DNA of 64,000 nucleotides from Actinomycetes bacterium (GTDB lineage: Bacteria > Actinomycetota > Actinomycetes > Mycobacteriales > Mycobacteriaceae). Numbering within the stretch: position 1 is the stretch's first letter; the number at the start of each line of letters is the position of its first letter. The notes under the pieces were generated by a model. It searched no databases and was not told the DNA's origin. It worked only from the letters and a program-made list of their open reading frames with translations. Below, piece after piece: positions 31,440 through 39,320 of the stretch. The DNA lies in assembly GCA_023404955.1 (NCBI GenBank), contig JAEXZY010000093.1:110395-174394 (forward strand), written 5' to 3'. The position numbers were made by a program, and so were the translations under genes.

Positions 31440-33440
31440 TCAGCCCACCTCGATATCACTGGCTGCGACCTCGGTGACCACCGCGGTGATGGTGGCGATC
31501 TCGGCAACGAGTACCCGCTCGGCGCCATCGGCGTCGGTCAGCAGCGCCGCCGCGGTCCGCACGCCGGTATTGGCGGCGAGCAGCGCGTCGGTATCGACGC
31601 GCCACGGCGCGGCGGGGGTGGCGGGATCACCCGACAACGCCTTGACGTATTCGTCGACTGCCGCCACGAACTCCCGGTCCAGGTCGGCCGGCGGATGTGC
31701 AGGCAGGTTGGCCTCCAGCGTGGCGCACGAGGTGGTGACCGCGTTCAACGCCGCCCGGTAAGAGCGCATCCATCGACGTAGTTGCTGCCAGTCGGTTCCC
31801 GTCGCCCCGGCGGTCGCCTCGAACGCGGTGCGCGCACTGACCGCCCTTGCCCACGCCGACTCCAGCGACTCCTTGGGATGATCCAGGTCGTGCACGAATG
31901 CCCGCACGACCATGGCTGCATAGTCGATCTCGGTCTTGAGCAACTCGCCCGCGCGCTGTCGCAACCGCACCAATGCGTTGTCCGGTAGGGCGACGTGCAC
32001 CGTCACCGCCAGCGCGCCGCCTATCAGTACCGCCAGCAGGCGGTCGGCAATGGCGGCTGCATCACCGGTGCCGCCGGTGTTGAGTAGCAGGACGAGGGCC
32101 GCGGCGATCGCCGTGTTCACCGCCAGATAGCTGACCTCTGCGCTGGCGTACGCCGACGCGATCAGCAGTACAGCAAGGATCATCGACGCGATCGGCGACG
32201 GTCCCAACACCGCGACGAGGATGGCCCCGAGTGCCACCCCGGCGGCGGTGCCGACTATTCGCCACACGCAGCGGGTGTAGGTGTGTGCGGTCTCTGGTCG
32301 TAACACCATCAGAACGGTGAGCGCTATCCATGCCCCGTGCGGCACGCCGGCAAAACGCCACACCGCCACCCCGATGACGGTGGCGGCGGCCAGTCGGATC
32401 GTGTGTCGCAGGATCGGTGAGTACCGGTTTGTCTGTTCGCGCATCAGGTCGACGGCGGCGGCGAGGGCGTGCGGCAGACCCGGGCTGCGCAGGTGGGCGA
32501 CCTGCTCGGGTTCGAACTGTCCGTAGCGCAATTCGACCGCCTCACGCAGCTGGCCCACCAGGCGGATGGCGGTGTCGTGTGCCGGGCCGTCGACGGCCTG
32601 CGCCGAGCCCTCCAGTCGGCCGAGGGCGAGGGCGAGGTCGTGCCGAGAGCGGCGCCTGGCGTATGCGATGACCGTCAGCAGATCGGCAGCAGCGCGCAGC
32701 AGCCGTGCGACGTCCTCGTCGTCCGCGTATCCGCGCAAGCCGGCCAGGGACTCCGAGATGCGTTCGGGCAGGCCGTACCAGCCGCGGTAGATCGGCGGCC
32801 GGCGTTTGGCCATCGCCTCGCTGACGGTGAAGGCCTCCCGTAGCCGCAGCAGCGGCTCATCGTCCGGTTCGGCGCCAGGATCGGTGAGCACGGCTTCGGC
32901 ATAGCTGGCCAGCGCCAGATAGGCCCGGGTGAGGGCGTTGCGTTGGTCACGCCATCGGCGCTGCGGCCACAGCGCGATGAGCACGGCCTGGGTCAGTCCG
33001 GCGGTCAACGCGAGCGCGGACGCGCTCACTGCCGCCGAAACCGTCGCCGGCGGCTCGGCCGTCAGCAACAGCGCTGCGCCTGCCGCGGCGACCAGACCAG
33101 CGTTGGCGCTCAGCGCCCAGTGCAAGCCCGCCACCACACACCAGAACGCCAGGGCGATGAGCAGGGCCAGATCGCTGGCGCCTGCCAGCGCGCCGAGCAG
33201 GACCGCGACCGCCATCTCGGCCGAGACGAGGACCACGATCGGGAACCGGCCCCGGGGACTGTCCTGTAAAGCACTGGCGCCGGCCACGATTCCGGCCATC
33301 GCGGCGCTCGCCACCGCCGACAACTGGGCCGGGACCCCGAGCACTATCGCGGGCATCGTAATCGCGACGACACCCACCAGGCTGCGGATCACCGCACCCG
33401 AGTCATACAGGGTCAGGCGCAGCCGGCGGCTCGTCGTCAT
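31440..33440 (-). CDS. FUSC (aromatic acid exporter/fusaric acid resistance-like) family membrane protein
   Basis: A 666-residue protein with two repeated blocks of membrane helices (about 15-165 and 340-500) each followed by a large cytosolic domain, the arrangement of the FUSC/YccS/AaeB family. Motifs such as VGVVAITMPAIVLGVP and VIGVAVWRFAGVPHGAWIAL begin the two blocks. Family members export aromatic acids or act in envelope processes; the substrate is unknown. ATG start at 33440; the GTG one codon earlier is not needed. It is convergent with the thioesterase gene and divergent from the next. Confidence 0.85.
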   Translation of the reverse strand: MTTSRRLRLTLYDSGAVIRSLVGVVAITMPAIVLGVPAQLSAVASAAMAGIVAGASALQDSPRGRFPIVVLVSAEMAVAVLLGALAGASDLALLIALAFWCVVAGLHWALSANAGLVAAAGAALLLTAEPPATVSAAVSASALALTAGLTQAVLIALWPQRRWRDQRNALTRAYLALASYAEAVLTDPGAEPDDEPLLRLREAFTVSEAMAKRRPPIYRGWYGLPERISESLAGLRGYADDEDVARLLRAAADLLTVIAYARRRSRHDLALALGRLEGSAQAVDGPAHDTAIRLVGQLREAVELRYGQFEPEQVAHLRSPGLPHALAAAVDLMREQTNRYSPILRHTIRLAAATVIGVAVWRFAGVPHGAWIALTVLMVLRPETAHTYTRCVWRIVGTAAGVALGAILVAVLGPSPIASMILAVLLIASAYASAEVSYLAVNTAIAAALVLLLNTGGTGDAAAIADRLLAVLIGGALAVTVHVALPDNALVRLRQRAGELLKTEIDYAAMVVRAFVHDLDHPKESLESAWARAVSARTAFEATAGATGTDWQQLRRWMRSYRAALNAVTTSCATLEANLPAHPPADLDREFVAAVDEYVKALSGDPATPAAPWRVDTDALLAANTGVRTAAALLTDADGAERVLVAEIATITAVVTEVAASDIEVG

Positions 33441-33541
33441 CACGCCATTGTCACCCCAGCCGCACCCGTAACTCCGGCGATCGTCACTTCCCGCGCGCCG
33501 TTGTCATCGTCGAAACCGGCTGCGGTTGCTACGTTCTGCTC

Positions 33542-34252
33542 GTGGAAAAGGTGATGATCACGTTGCGCCGCTCGGCCGCCGATGAGCAGTGGTGCCTGCG
33601 GTTGCGGACTGAGGTGGCCGCCGACCTGTCCGGGTTGGGTCTTAGCGGTCTGACGATCAACGTCCGCGATGACGACGTGCGTGCGTCGATGATGACGCTG
33701 ACCACTCTCGACCCGCCGGTCGTCGCGGTGGTGAGCATCTGGACCCAGCAGTACTACGGGAGCGCGGTCGCGGCGGCGCTGCAGCGGCTCTCCGAAGAAT
33801 GTGAGATGTTGGCCGCCTACCTGGTGACCGAGTCGGTGCCGCTGCCCGCCCCGGAGGTGCCTGCCGGTGCGCGCACACCTGGTCTGGCCAACGTGGCGCT
33901 GCTGCGCCGTCCCGCGGATCTGGACATCGCGACGTGGTTGTCGCGCTGGCATATCGACCACACGCCGGTGGCGATCGAGACGCAAGCCACCTTCGGTTAC
34001 ACCCAGAACACGGTGGTCCGCGGCATCACCGCCGATGCGCCGGTGATCGACGCCATCGTCGAGGAACTGTTCCCGATCGAGGCGGTGTCGGATCTGCTGG
34101 CTTTCTTCGGTGCCGCCGATCAGAGCGATCTCGCCGACCGGATGGGGCGCATGGCGGCCAGCGTCGCGAGGTTCGGCGCGGACCGCGATATCGACACGGT
34201 ACCCACCAGTCGGTACGTCTGTTCGGTCCAGGGGCTTACGCTGCACGCGTGA
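33542..34252 (+). CDS. EthD/dimeric alpha-beta barrel-like hypothetical protein
   Basis: A 236-residue protein with GTG start. The two-part pattern MEKVMITLRRSAADEQWCLRLR... and, near residue 130, DIATWLSRWHIDHTPVAIETQATFGYTQNTVVR recalls the EthD-like ferredoxin-fold domains found near P450 and sterol genes. No catalytic residues are clear. It overlaps the enoyl-CoA hydratase start by 4 bases (GTGA), so the pair is translationally coupled and is probably functionally linked in fatty or ring degradation. Confidence 0.7.
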   Translation: MEKVMITLRRSAADEQWCLRLRTEVAADLSGLGLSGLTINVRDDDVRASMMTLTTLDPPVVAVVSIWTQQYYGSAVAAALQRLSEECEMLAAYLVTESVPLPAPEVPAGARTPGLANVALLRRPADLDIATWLSRWHIDHTPVAIETQATFGYTQNTVVRGITADAPVIDAIVEELFPIEAVSDLLAFFGAADQSDLADRMGRMAASVARFGADRDIDTVPTSRYVCSVQGLTLHA

Positions 34253-35004
34253 CACTTTTGATCTCGGATGACAACCGGGTCCGGACCCTTACCCTCAATC
34301 GACCGGAGGCGCTCAACGCGTTCAGCGAGGCGCTGTACGACGCGACGACGGAGGCCTTGCTGGCGGCGGCAGAAGACCCCGAGGTCTCGGTGGTTCTGAT
34401 GACCGGCGCCGGCCGGGCTTTCAGCGCAGGCAACGACCTGGTCGAGATGCAGAAGCTGGTCACCGACCCCGAGTACACGCCCGGTAAACATGGCTTCCGC
34501 GGGCTGATCGAAGCGTTGACGGCTTTCCCCAAACCGCTGATCCTCGCCGTCAACGGCCTCGGATTGGGTATCGGCGCAACCATTCTGGGCTATGCCGATC
34601 TGGCCTTCATGTCCGACACCGCGCGGCTCAAGTGCCCGTTCACCAGTCTGGGTGTGCCGCCCGAGGCGGCCTCGTCCTATCTGATGCCCAGGTTGATCGG
34701 ACGGCAGAATGCGGCGTGGCTGTTGCTGTCCTCGGAGTGGATCGATGCCGACGAGGCGCTGCGGATGGGACTGGTGTTCAAGGTCTGTGATCCCGCAGAA
34801 CTGATGTCCGAGGCGCGTTCTCATGCGGAGCTGTTGGCATCCCGTCCGCTCAACAGCCTGATGGCGGTCAAGCAGACCATGATGGAAGCCATCCGTCCGG
34901 CGATCGCCGCGGCGTCCGAGCGCGAGAACGCACTGTTCGCCGAATTGTTGGGTCAGGCCGCCAACGTCGACGCGCTGGCGTCGTTCAACGCCGGACGCGG
35001 CTGA
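34249..35004 (+). CDS. Enoyl-CoA hydratase/isomerase family protein
   Basis: A 251-residue crotonase-fold protein. N-terminus VRTLTLNRPEALNAFSEAL, the oxyanion-hole region GAGRAFSAGNDLVEMQ (near 60), and LAVNGLGLGIGATILGYADLAFMSDTARLKCPFTSLGVPPEAASSYLMPRLIG (cited in part, near 100-140) with the GIGA loop. The position of the second catalytic Glu reads P-E-A-A. The GTG start at 34249 overlaps the upstream stop codon. It is a typical actinobacterial EchA paralogue; the exact substrate cannot be told. Confidence 0.88.
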   Translation: MTLLISDDNRVRTLTLNRPEALNAFSEALYDATTEALLAAAEDPEVSVVLMTGAGRAFSAGNDLVEMQKLVTDPEYTPGKHGFRGLIEALTAFPKPLILAVNGLGLGIGATILGYADLAFMSDTARLKCPFTSLGVPPEAASSYLMPRLIGRQNAAWLLLSSEWIDADEALRMGLVFKVCDPAELMSEARSHAELLASRPLNSLMAVKQTMMEAIRPAIAAASERENALFAELLGQAANVDALASFNAGRG

Positions 35005-35008
35005 CAGG

Positions 35009-35200
35009 TCAGCCCGCGGCGTGCACCGGGCACTCGGTGGTACGGGCTGCGGCCAGGATCGCCCGCACCGTCCGGCGACACCGGCCGCAGTCCGAGCCTG
35101 CCCCGCAGGCCTCGGCAACCTGTCGAGACGTCGTAGCGCCTGCAGCCACGGCGTCGTGCACCGCCTGGGTGGTGGCGCCGGTGCACAGGCAGACGAACAT
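35009..35200 (-). CDS. bfd: Bacterioferritin-associated ferredoxin (Bfd-like)
   Basis: A 63-residue [2Fe-2S] protein with cysteines in MFVCLCTG (two) and GSDCGRCRRTV (two), the exact C-x-C ... C-x2-C spacing of Bfd. It would reduce bacterioferritin so stored iron can be released. It lies downstream of a small unknown gene on the same strand, whose start is covered by an IdeR-type box; bfrA is transcribed divergently. This layout supports iron control. Confidence 0.88.
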   Translation of the reverse strand: MFVCLCTGATTQAVHDAVAAGATTSRQVAEACGAGSDCGRCRRTVRAILAAARTTECPVHAAG

Positions 35201-35204
35201 CGGA

Positions 35205-35405
35205 TCAGGCCGCCGTGCTCACGTTGCCGAGCGGGCTATCGGACAAATGCAGCGCACGGTGACCTGCCGAAAGCGTGCCATTCATCGACAACGAATTACG
35301 CGCGAAATCGGAAATCGGGTGTCGTGGCGCCGCGGGTGTGAACAACTGGTCCGAATTGCGCCGGTCAATAGCCGAATGGGGTGAGGAATCCGCGCTTTGC
35401 GTCAT
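35205..35405 (-). CDS. Small hypothetical protein between the IdeR box and bfd
   Basis: A 66-residue protein, Ser-rich and polar, beginning MTQSADSSPHSAIDRR. There is no recognised domain, no transmembrane helix and no conserved cysteine. A good ribosome binding site (AAAGGGGA) sits 4-5 bases upstream of the ATG. It ends 4 bases ahead of bfd, so it is probably cotranscribed with it under the same IdeR-like box. Possible roles include an adaptor or leader peptide for iron storage; none is proven. Confidence 0.6.
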   Translation of the reverse strand: MTQSADSSPHSAIDRRNSDQLFTPAAPRHPISDFARNSLSMNGTLSAGHRALHLSDSPLGNVSTAA

Positions 35406-35459
35406 GATTCCCCTTTCGATTTCGTGTCCCGCGACGCTGTCGCCGGCGCCGGATGCAAG

Positions 35460-35478
35460 TTAGGTCATCGTAACCTAA
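35460..35478. promoter_or_regulatory. IdeR-type iron box, copy 1
   Basis: TTAGGTCATCGTAACCTAA matches the 19-base IdeR/DtxR consensus TTAGGTTAGSCTAACCTAA at 16 positions, with both outer TTAGGT/ACCTAA arms intact. It lies 55 bases from the leftward small gene and 187 from bfrA. Confidence 0.8.
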
Positions 35479-35512
35479 GTAAGGGTAGCCAGTCCATAAG
35501 ATGTTCGGATAC

Positions 35513-35531
35513 TTGGGTTTGCCTTGCCTAC
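35513..35531. promoter_or_regulatory. IdeR-type iron box, copy 2 (weaker)
   Basis: TTGGGTTTGCCTTGCCTAC matches the IdeR consensus at 14 of 19 positions, 34 bases from copy 1. Tandem IdeR sites upstream of bfrA have been reported in M. tuberculosis, where IdeR activates this gene. Confidence 0.5.
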
Positions 35532-35664
35532 GGCACGCCGTAGCGGCGGAAATCTCTCCGACAAACCGCCGTCGACACCCTCGCTGCCGCCTTCGCGCTG
35601 GACTAGATTCAGGTGCGCACGGCTTTGGCGACACTTGACAGCCCTCAAGGTGCTTAGGAGCGAT

Positions 35665-36156
35665 ATGCAAGGCGATCCGGATGTTCTGAAACTGCTCAAC
35701 GAGCAGCTGACGAGCGAACTCACGGCGATCAATCAATATTTTCTGCATTCCAAAATGCAGGACAATTGGGGATTCACCGAATTGGCGCGTCATACCCGCG
35801 AAGAATCCTTCGAAGAAATGCGCCACGCAGAAACGATCACCGACCGCATCCTGCTTCTGGACGGATTGCCCAACTATCAGCGACTGTTCTCGTTGCGAGT
35901 CGGGCAGACGCTGCGGGAGCAGTTCCAGTCGGACCTGGCCATCGAGTACGAGGTGGTCGAACGTCTTCGCCCCGGGGTCATGATGTGCCGTGAGAAGGGT
36001 GACGCGACGTCGGCGGGCATCCTGGAGACCATCCTGGCCGATGAGGAAAACCACATCGACTACCTGGAGACCCAGCTCGAATTGATGGACAAGCTGGGCG
36101 AAGAGCTCTACTCCGCGCAATGTGTGTCGCGGCCGCCGGGTGTGGGTACCGCCTAG
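35665..36156 (+). CDS. bfrA: Bacterioferritin
   Basis: A 163-residue haem-containing ferritin subunit; 24 such subunits form the iron-storage shell. The ferroxidase ligands are in ELTAINQYFLHSKMQDNWGF (first Glu, near 18), EESFEEMRHAET (Glu and His) and LADEENHIDYLE (near 127-134). The haem-ligand Met is in EEMRHAE (near 52). The ATG at 35665 has AGGAG 6 bases upstream. Length and sequence match mycobacterial BfrA (Rv1876). The following MFS gene is in the same order as Rv1877. Confidence 0.94.
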   Translation: MQGDPDVLKLLNEQLTSELTAINQYFLHSKMQDNWGFTELARHTREESFEEMRHAETITDRILLLDGLPNYQRLFSLRVGQTLREQFQSDLAIEYEVVERLRPGVMMCREKGDATSAGILETILADEENHIDYLETQLELMDKLGEELYSAQCVSRPPGVGTA

Positions 36157-36188
36157 GGCGTGCGGTCGTCCGGCTCACCGACCGCGGT

Positions 36189-36211
36189 ATATTAGATAGC
36201 AAGGCTAATAT
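36189..36211. promoter_or_regulatory. Dyad upstream of the MFS exporter
   Basis: ATATTAG (36189-36195) and CTAATAT (36205-36211) are exact complements with a 9-base spacer that overlaps a second dyad TAGC-AAG-GCTA. The AT-rich spot is centred 41 bases before the MFS start codon, where an operator or -10 element would lie. The binding regulator is unknown. Confidence 0.5.
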
Positions 36212-36240
36212 TTCGCTGGGTCGGGGAGGACCGGGGAATC

Positions 36241-38367
36241 GTGACGGCCATTGCCACCGGGTCGAGTGCCGCCGACGCACAGATCAGCCCGCAGCGCCGC
36301 AACATCATCTTTGTTGCGGTGTTGTTGGGCATGTTGCTGGCGGCGCTCGACCAGACCATCGTCGCGACCGCACTACCGACGGTTGTATCTGATCTCGGGG
36401 GAGCGGGACATCAGTCCTGGGTGGTGACCAGTTACCTGCTCGCGTCGACCATCGCGACGGCGATCGTGGGAAAGCTGGGCGACCTTTTCAGTCGGAAGTC
36501 CGTGTTCCAGGTCGCCGTGGCGTTCTTCCTGCTCGGCTCGGTGCTCTGTGGGCTGGCCGATTCGATGGCGATGTTGGTCGGTGCGCGCGCCTTGCAGGGT
36601 GTCGGCGGCGGTGCGTTGATGGTGACCGCCACCGCCGTCATCGGTGAGGTGATCCCGCTCCGCGACCGTGGTCGCTATCAAGGTGCGCTCGGCGCGGTGT
36701 TCGGTGTCACCACGGTCATCGGCCCGCTGCTCGGAGGGTTTTTCACCGATCACCTGTCGTGGCGCTGGGCGTTCTGGATCAATGTGCCGGTCGCGGTGGT
36801 GGTGTTCCTGGTTGCAGCAGTCGCCATCCCGGCGTTGGCTCGCGCCTCGCGCCCGGTGATCGACTATGCCGGTATCGCTCTGGTCGGTCTCGGCGCCTCC
36901 GGTCTGACATTGGCCACCAGCTGGGGCGGCGGTGAATACGCCTGGACATCGCCGGTGATCATCGGTCTGTTCGCCGGTTCGGTGATCGCGTTGGCGATCT
37001 TCGTGTGGGTGGAACGTCGTGCACCGGAACCCATCTTGCCGATCCGCCTGTTCGCCGGACAGGTGTTCACGGTCTGCTGTGTGCTCGGATTCATCGTCGG
37101 TTTCGCGATGCTGGGTGCGATGACGTTCCTGCCGACGTTCATGCAATTCGTCGACGGCGTATCGGCAACCGTATCGGGTCTGCGCACCCTCCCGATGGTG
37201 GTCGGCATGCTGATCACCTCGATCGGCAGCGGTTCGATCGTCGGCCGCACCGGACGGTACAAGATCTTTCCGGTCACCGGAACAGCTGTCATGACCGTGG
37301 GATTCGCATTGTTGTCCACCATGGACGCGCACACCGCGTTCTGGATGCAGTCGTTGTATCTGTTCATTCTCGGTGCCGGTATCGGATTGTGCATGCAGGT
37401 GCTGGTCCTGGTGGTGCAGAATACCGCCGATTTCGCCGATCTCGGGGTGGCGACATCGGGAGTCACATTCTTCAGGACGATCGGAAGTTCCTTCGGCGCT
37501 GCCATTTTCGGGTCGTTGTTCGCCAACTTCCTGTCGAGCCGGATCGGCCAGGCGGTGGCTGACAGCGGCGCGCCCCCGATCGCCGCGGAGTCGCCACAGG
37601 CGCTGCGCGAACTGCCGCCAGAGATGGCGGCCCCCATCATCGACGCCTATGCCGATGCCCTCGGCATGGTCTTCCTGTGCGCGGCGCCGGTGGCCTTCGT
37701 GGGATTTATCGTCTCGCTGTTCCTGAAAGAGGTTCCGCTGCGTGAGATCGAGACGGTCTCGGCATCCGATCTCGGCGAAGGGTTCGGCATGCCGACGTTG
37801 GAGACCTCCGACGAGATACTGGAGATGGCGGTGGCGCGCATCTTCCGGGACTCGCCGGATATCCGCCTGCGCAGGCTCACCGACCATCCCGGGTGCGAAC
37901 TCGATATCGCCAGGCTGTGGGCCGTCGTGCAGATATACCGGCACAACCAGGTCTACGGGTCGGCAACCCTGACCGATATCGCCGATCTGCGACGCGTTCC
38001 CGCCGAGGTGCTTGAGCCGTCCTTCCAGCGGTGTGTCGATACCGGATACGCGTTGCGCACCGGTGACCAGCTCTGGCTGACCCAAGCCGGGGCTGACCAG
38101 GTTCAGGTGGTCATCGATGCACTGGTGAGCAAGCTGATCGACCGCCTCACCGGGGCGAGCGCAGCGACGGGTGACGGGCGCGGGGCGAGCGCAGCGACGG
38201 GGGACGGGCACGGGGTGAGCGCAGCGACGAGCGTGCGGTTCGCTGCCCGGCCGGACCGTCTCCAGGTAGAGGCGGCACTGGAGCGGATCGCCCACCGCAT
38301 GATGGTGCAGCCGCAATGGGTGGAGGATCGCGACGAACTGGCCACCGCCGGCCCACCAAAGAACTAG
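36241..38367 (+). CDS. DHA2-type MFS drug exporter with a C-terminal cytosolic domain (Rv1877-like)
   Basis: A 708-residue protein. The first ~500 residues have 14 membrane helices; motif A of the major facilitator family is GKLGDLFSRKSVFQ and motif C/D1 LAALDQTIVATALPTVV (near 40). After helix 14 a ~200-residue cytosolic part follows, including helix-turn-helix-like residues around 575-620, and a short tandem repeat near residue 640. M. tuberculosis Rv1877 has the same size and extension. It probably exports lipophilic compounds in exchange for protons. GTG start at 36241 after GGGGAGGA. Confidence 0.88.
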   Translation: MTAIATGSSAADAQISPQRRNIIFVAVLLGMLLAALDQTIVATALPTVVSDLGGAGHQSWVVTSYLLASTIATAIVGKLGDLFSRKSVFQVAVAFFLLGSVLCGLADSMAMLVGARALQGVGGGALMVTATAVIGEVIPLRDRGRYQGALGAVFGVTTVIGPLLGGFFTDHLSWRWAFWINVPVAVVVFLVAAVAIPALARASRPVIDYAGIALVGLGASGLTLATSWGGGEYAWTSPVIIGLFAGSVIALAIFVWVERRAPEPILPIRLFAGQVFTVCCVLGFIVGFAMLGAMTFLPTFMQFVDGVSATVSGLRTLPMVVGMLITSIGSGSIVGRTGRYKIFPVTGTAVMTVGFALLSTMDAHTAFWMQSLYLFILGAGIGLCMQVLVLVVQNTADFADLGVATSGVTFFRTIGSSFGAAIFGSLFANFLSSRIGQAVADSGAPPIAAESPQALRELPPEMAAPIIDAYADALGMVFLCAAPVAFVGFIVSLFLKEVPLREIETVSASDLGEGFGMPTLETSDEILEMAVARIFRDSPDIRLRRLTDHPGCELDIARLWAVVQIYRHNQVYGSATLTDIADLRRVPAEVLEPSFQRCVDTGYALRTGDQLWLTQAGADQVQVVIDALVSKLIDRLTGASAATGDGRGASAATGDGHGVSAATSVRFAARPDRLQVEAALERIAHRMMVQPQWVEDRDELATAGPPKN
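38151..38230 (+). repeat. 30-base tandem repeat inside the MFS gene
   Basis: A unit CGGGGCGAGCGCAGCGACGG.. (30 bases) occurs at 38151-38180, 38181-38210 and partially from 38211, with two to four changes per copy. It encodes about 2.7 copies of the ten-residue unit GASAATGDGR in the linker of the cytosolic domain. The number of copies is likely to vary between strains. Confidence 0.75.
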
Positions 38368-38378
38368 AACACGTTCCA
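38365..38378. promoter_or_regulatory. KstR-type operator upstream of the carboxymuconolactone decarboxylase-like gene
   Basis: TAGAACACGTTCCA fits TnnAACnnGTTnnA at all fixed positions (second arm imperfect, CCA versus CTA). It begins right after the MFS stop codon and ends 31 bases before the start of the next gene. Confidence 0.7.
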
Positions 38379-38409
38379 CTTCGTTCGTCGGCGGCGTACG
38401 GTTGCGCGT

Positions 38410-38892
38410 ATGAGCCGTATCGGAGATTTCGCTGACGACGATGCCGCCGCCTGGATCACCAAGTCACCCGATATCGGGATGGCGATGGCGGGCTACACCC
38501 ACGCCGTCTACAACAAGAACCGGCTGCCCATGCGGGTGCGGGAGCTGGCGCGCATGGTGATCGCACTGAACAACGAGTGCGTGGTGTGCCAGAACACCCG
38601 CGATTCTGAGGGCGCGGCGGCCGGGGTCGATGAAGACCTCTATGACCACGCGGCGGTGTGGCAGACCTGGCCGGGGTTCAGCGACCAGGAGCGGGTCGCC
38701 GCCGAGTTCGCCGAACGTTTCGCCGGCGACCACACCGGTCTGCGTGATGACGAGGATTTCTGGGCCCGCTGCCGTGAGCAGTTCAGCGATGAACTGCTCA
38801 CCGATCTGGCACTGTCCTGCGCGATGTGGCTCGGGATGGGTCGCATGCTGCGCACCCTCGACATCGGCCAGTCCTGCAAGATCACCCTTTGA
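38410..38892 (+). CDS. Carboxymuconolactone decarboxylase/AhpD-like protein
   Basis: A 160-residue helical protein. The redox CxxC is in LNNECVVCQNTRDSEG (near 56-71); the nearby His of the AhpD active-site pattern is missing. Family members are peroxidase adaptors or ring decarboxylases. A KstR box directly upstream suggests a role with sterol degradation. It is translationally coupled to the next gene (TTGA overlap). Confidence 0.82.
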   Translation: MSRIGDFADDDAAAWITKSPDIGMAMAGYTHAVYNKNRLPMRVRELARMVIALNNECVVCQNTRDSEGAAAGVDEDLYDHAAVWQTWPGFSDQERVAAEFAERFAGDHTGLRDDEDFWARCREQFSDELLTDLALSCAMWLGMGRMLRTLDIGQSCKITL

Positions 38893-39320
38893 CCGTTCTC
38901 GCCGGGGCGACTGCGCTCACCTTCGTCTGGCTGGGCATGGTGTTGGCGATCTCCTTCTTGGAGGCGCCACTGAAGTTCCGGGCTCCCGGTGTCACCCTGC
39001 GCATCGGCCTCGGTATCGGCAGGCTGGTGTTCCGTGCGCTGAACGTCGTCGAGACGGTGCTCGCCGTACTCATCGGCACGGCCTTGACGCTTGCGTCGGC
39101 ACGCGGGCCCGCCCTGATCGGATTCGCTGTTGCGGCAACGATGTTGACGATCCAGCTACTGGCTGTCCGGCCAAGACTGAGCCGCCGTTCGGATGCGGTG
39201 CTCGCCGCGCCGCAGGGTGGTGGCGAGCCCGTTCGGTCGCGAGCGCACTACGCCTATGTCGGGTTGGAACTGGTCAAAGTCGCGGCGCTCGTCGTGTCCG
39301 GTGCCGCGCTACTGCGCTGA
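38889..39320 (+). CDS. Four-helix small membrane protein
   Basis: A 143-residue protein with TTG start at 38889 inside the upstream stop region. Hydrophobic segments lie at about 2-25, 45-70, 74-92 and 120-140. It is not recognised; in this position it is probably part of the KstR-controlled transcript with the decarboxylase-like gene. Its last 12 bases overlap the convergent P450 gene. Confidence 0.68.
   Translation: MTVLAGATALTFVWLGMVLAISFLEAPLKFRAPGVTLRIGLGIGRLVFRALNVVETVLAVLIGTALTLASARGPALIGFAVAATMLTIQLLAVRPRLSRRSDAVLAAPQGGGEPVRSRAHYAYVGLELVKVAALVVSGAALLR

Noticed and set aside
36373..38379. A long antisense reading frame of 668 codons opposite the MFS gene
   Set aside because: High G+C makes long shadow frames; its product is Arg/His/Gln-rich with no domain, while the sense strand is a clear transporter.
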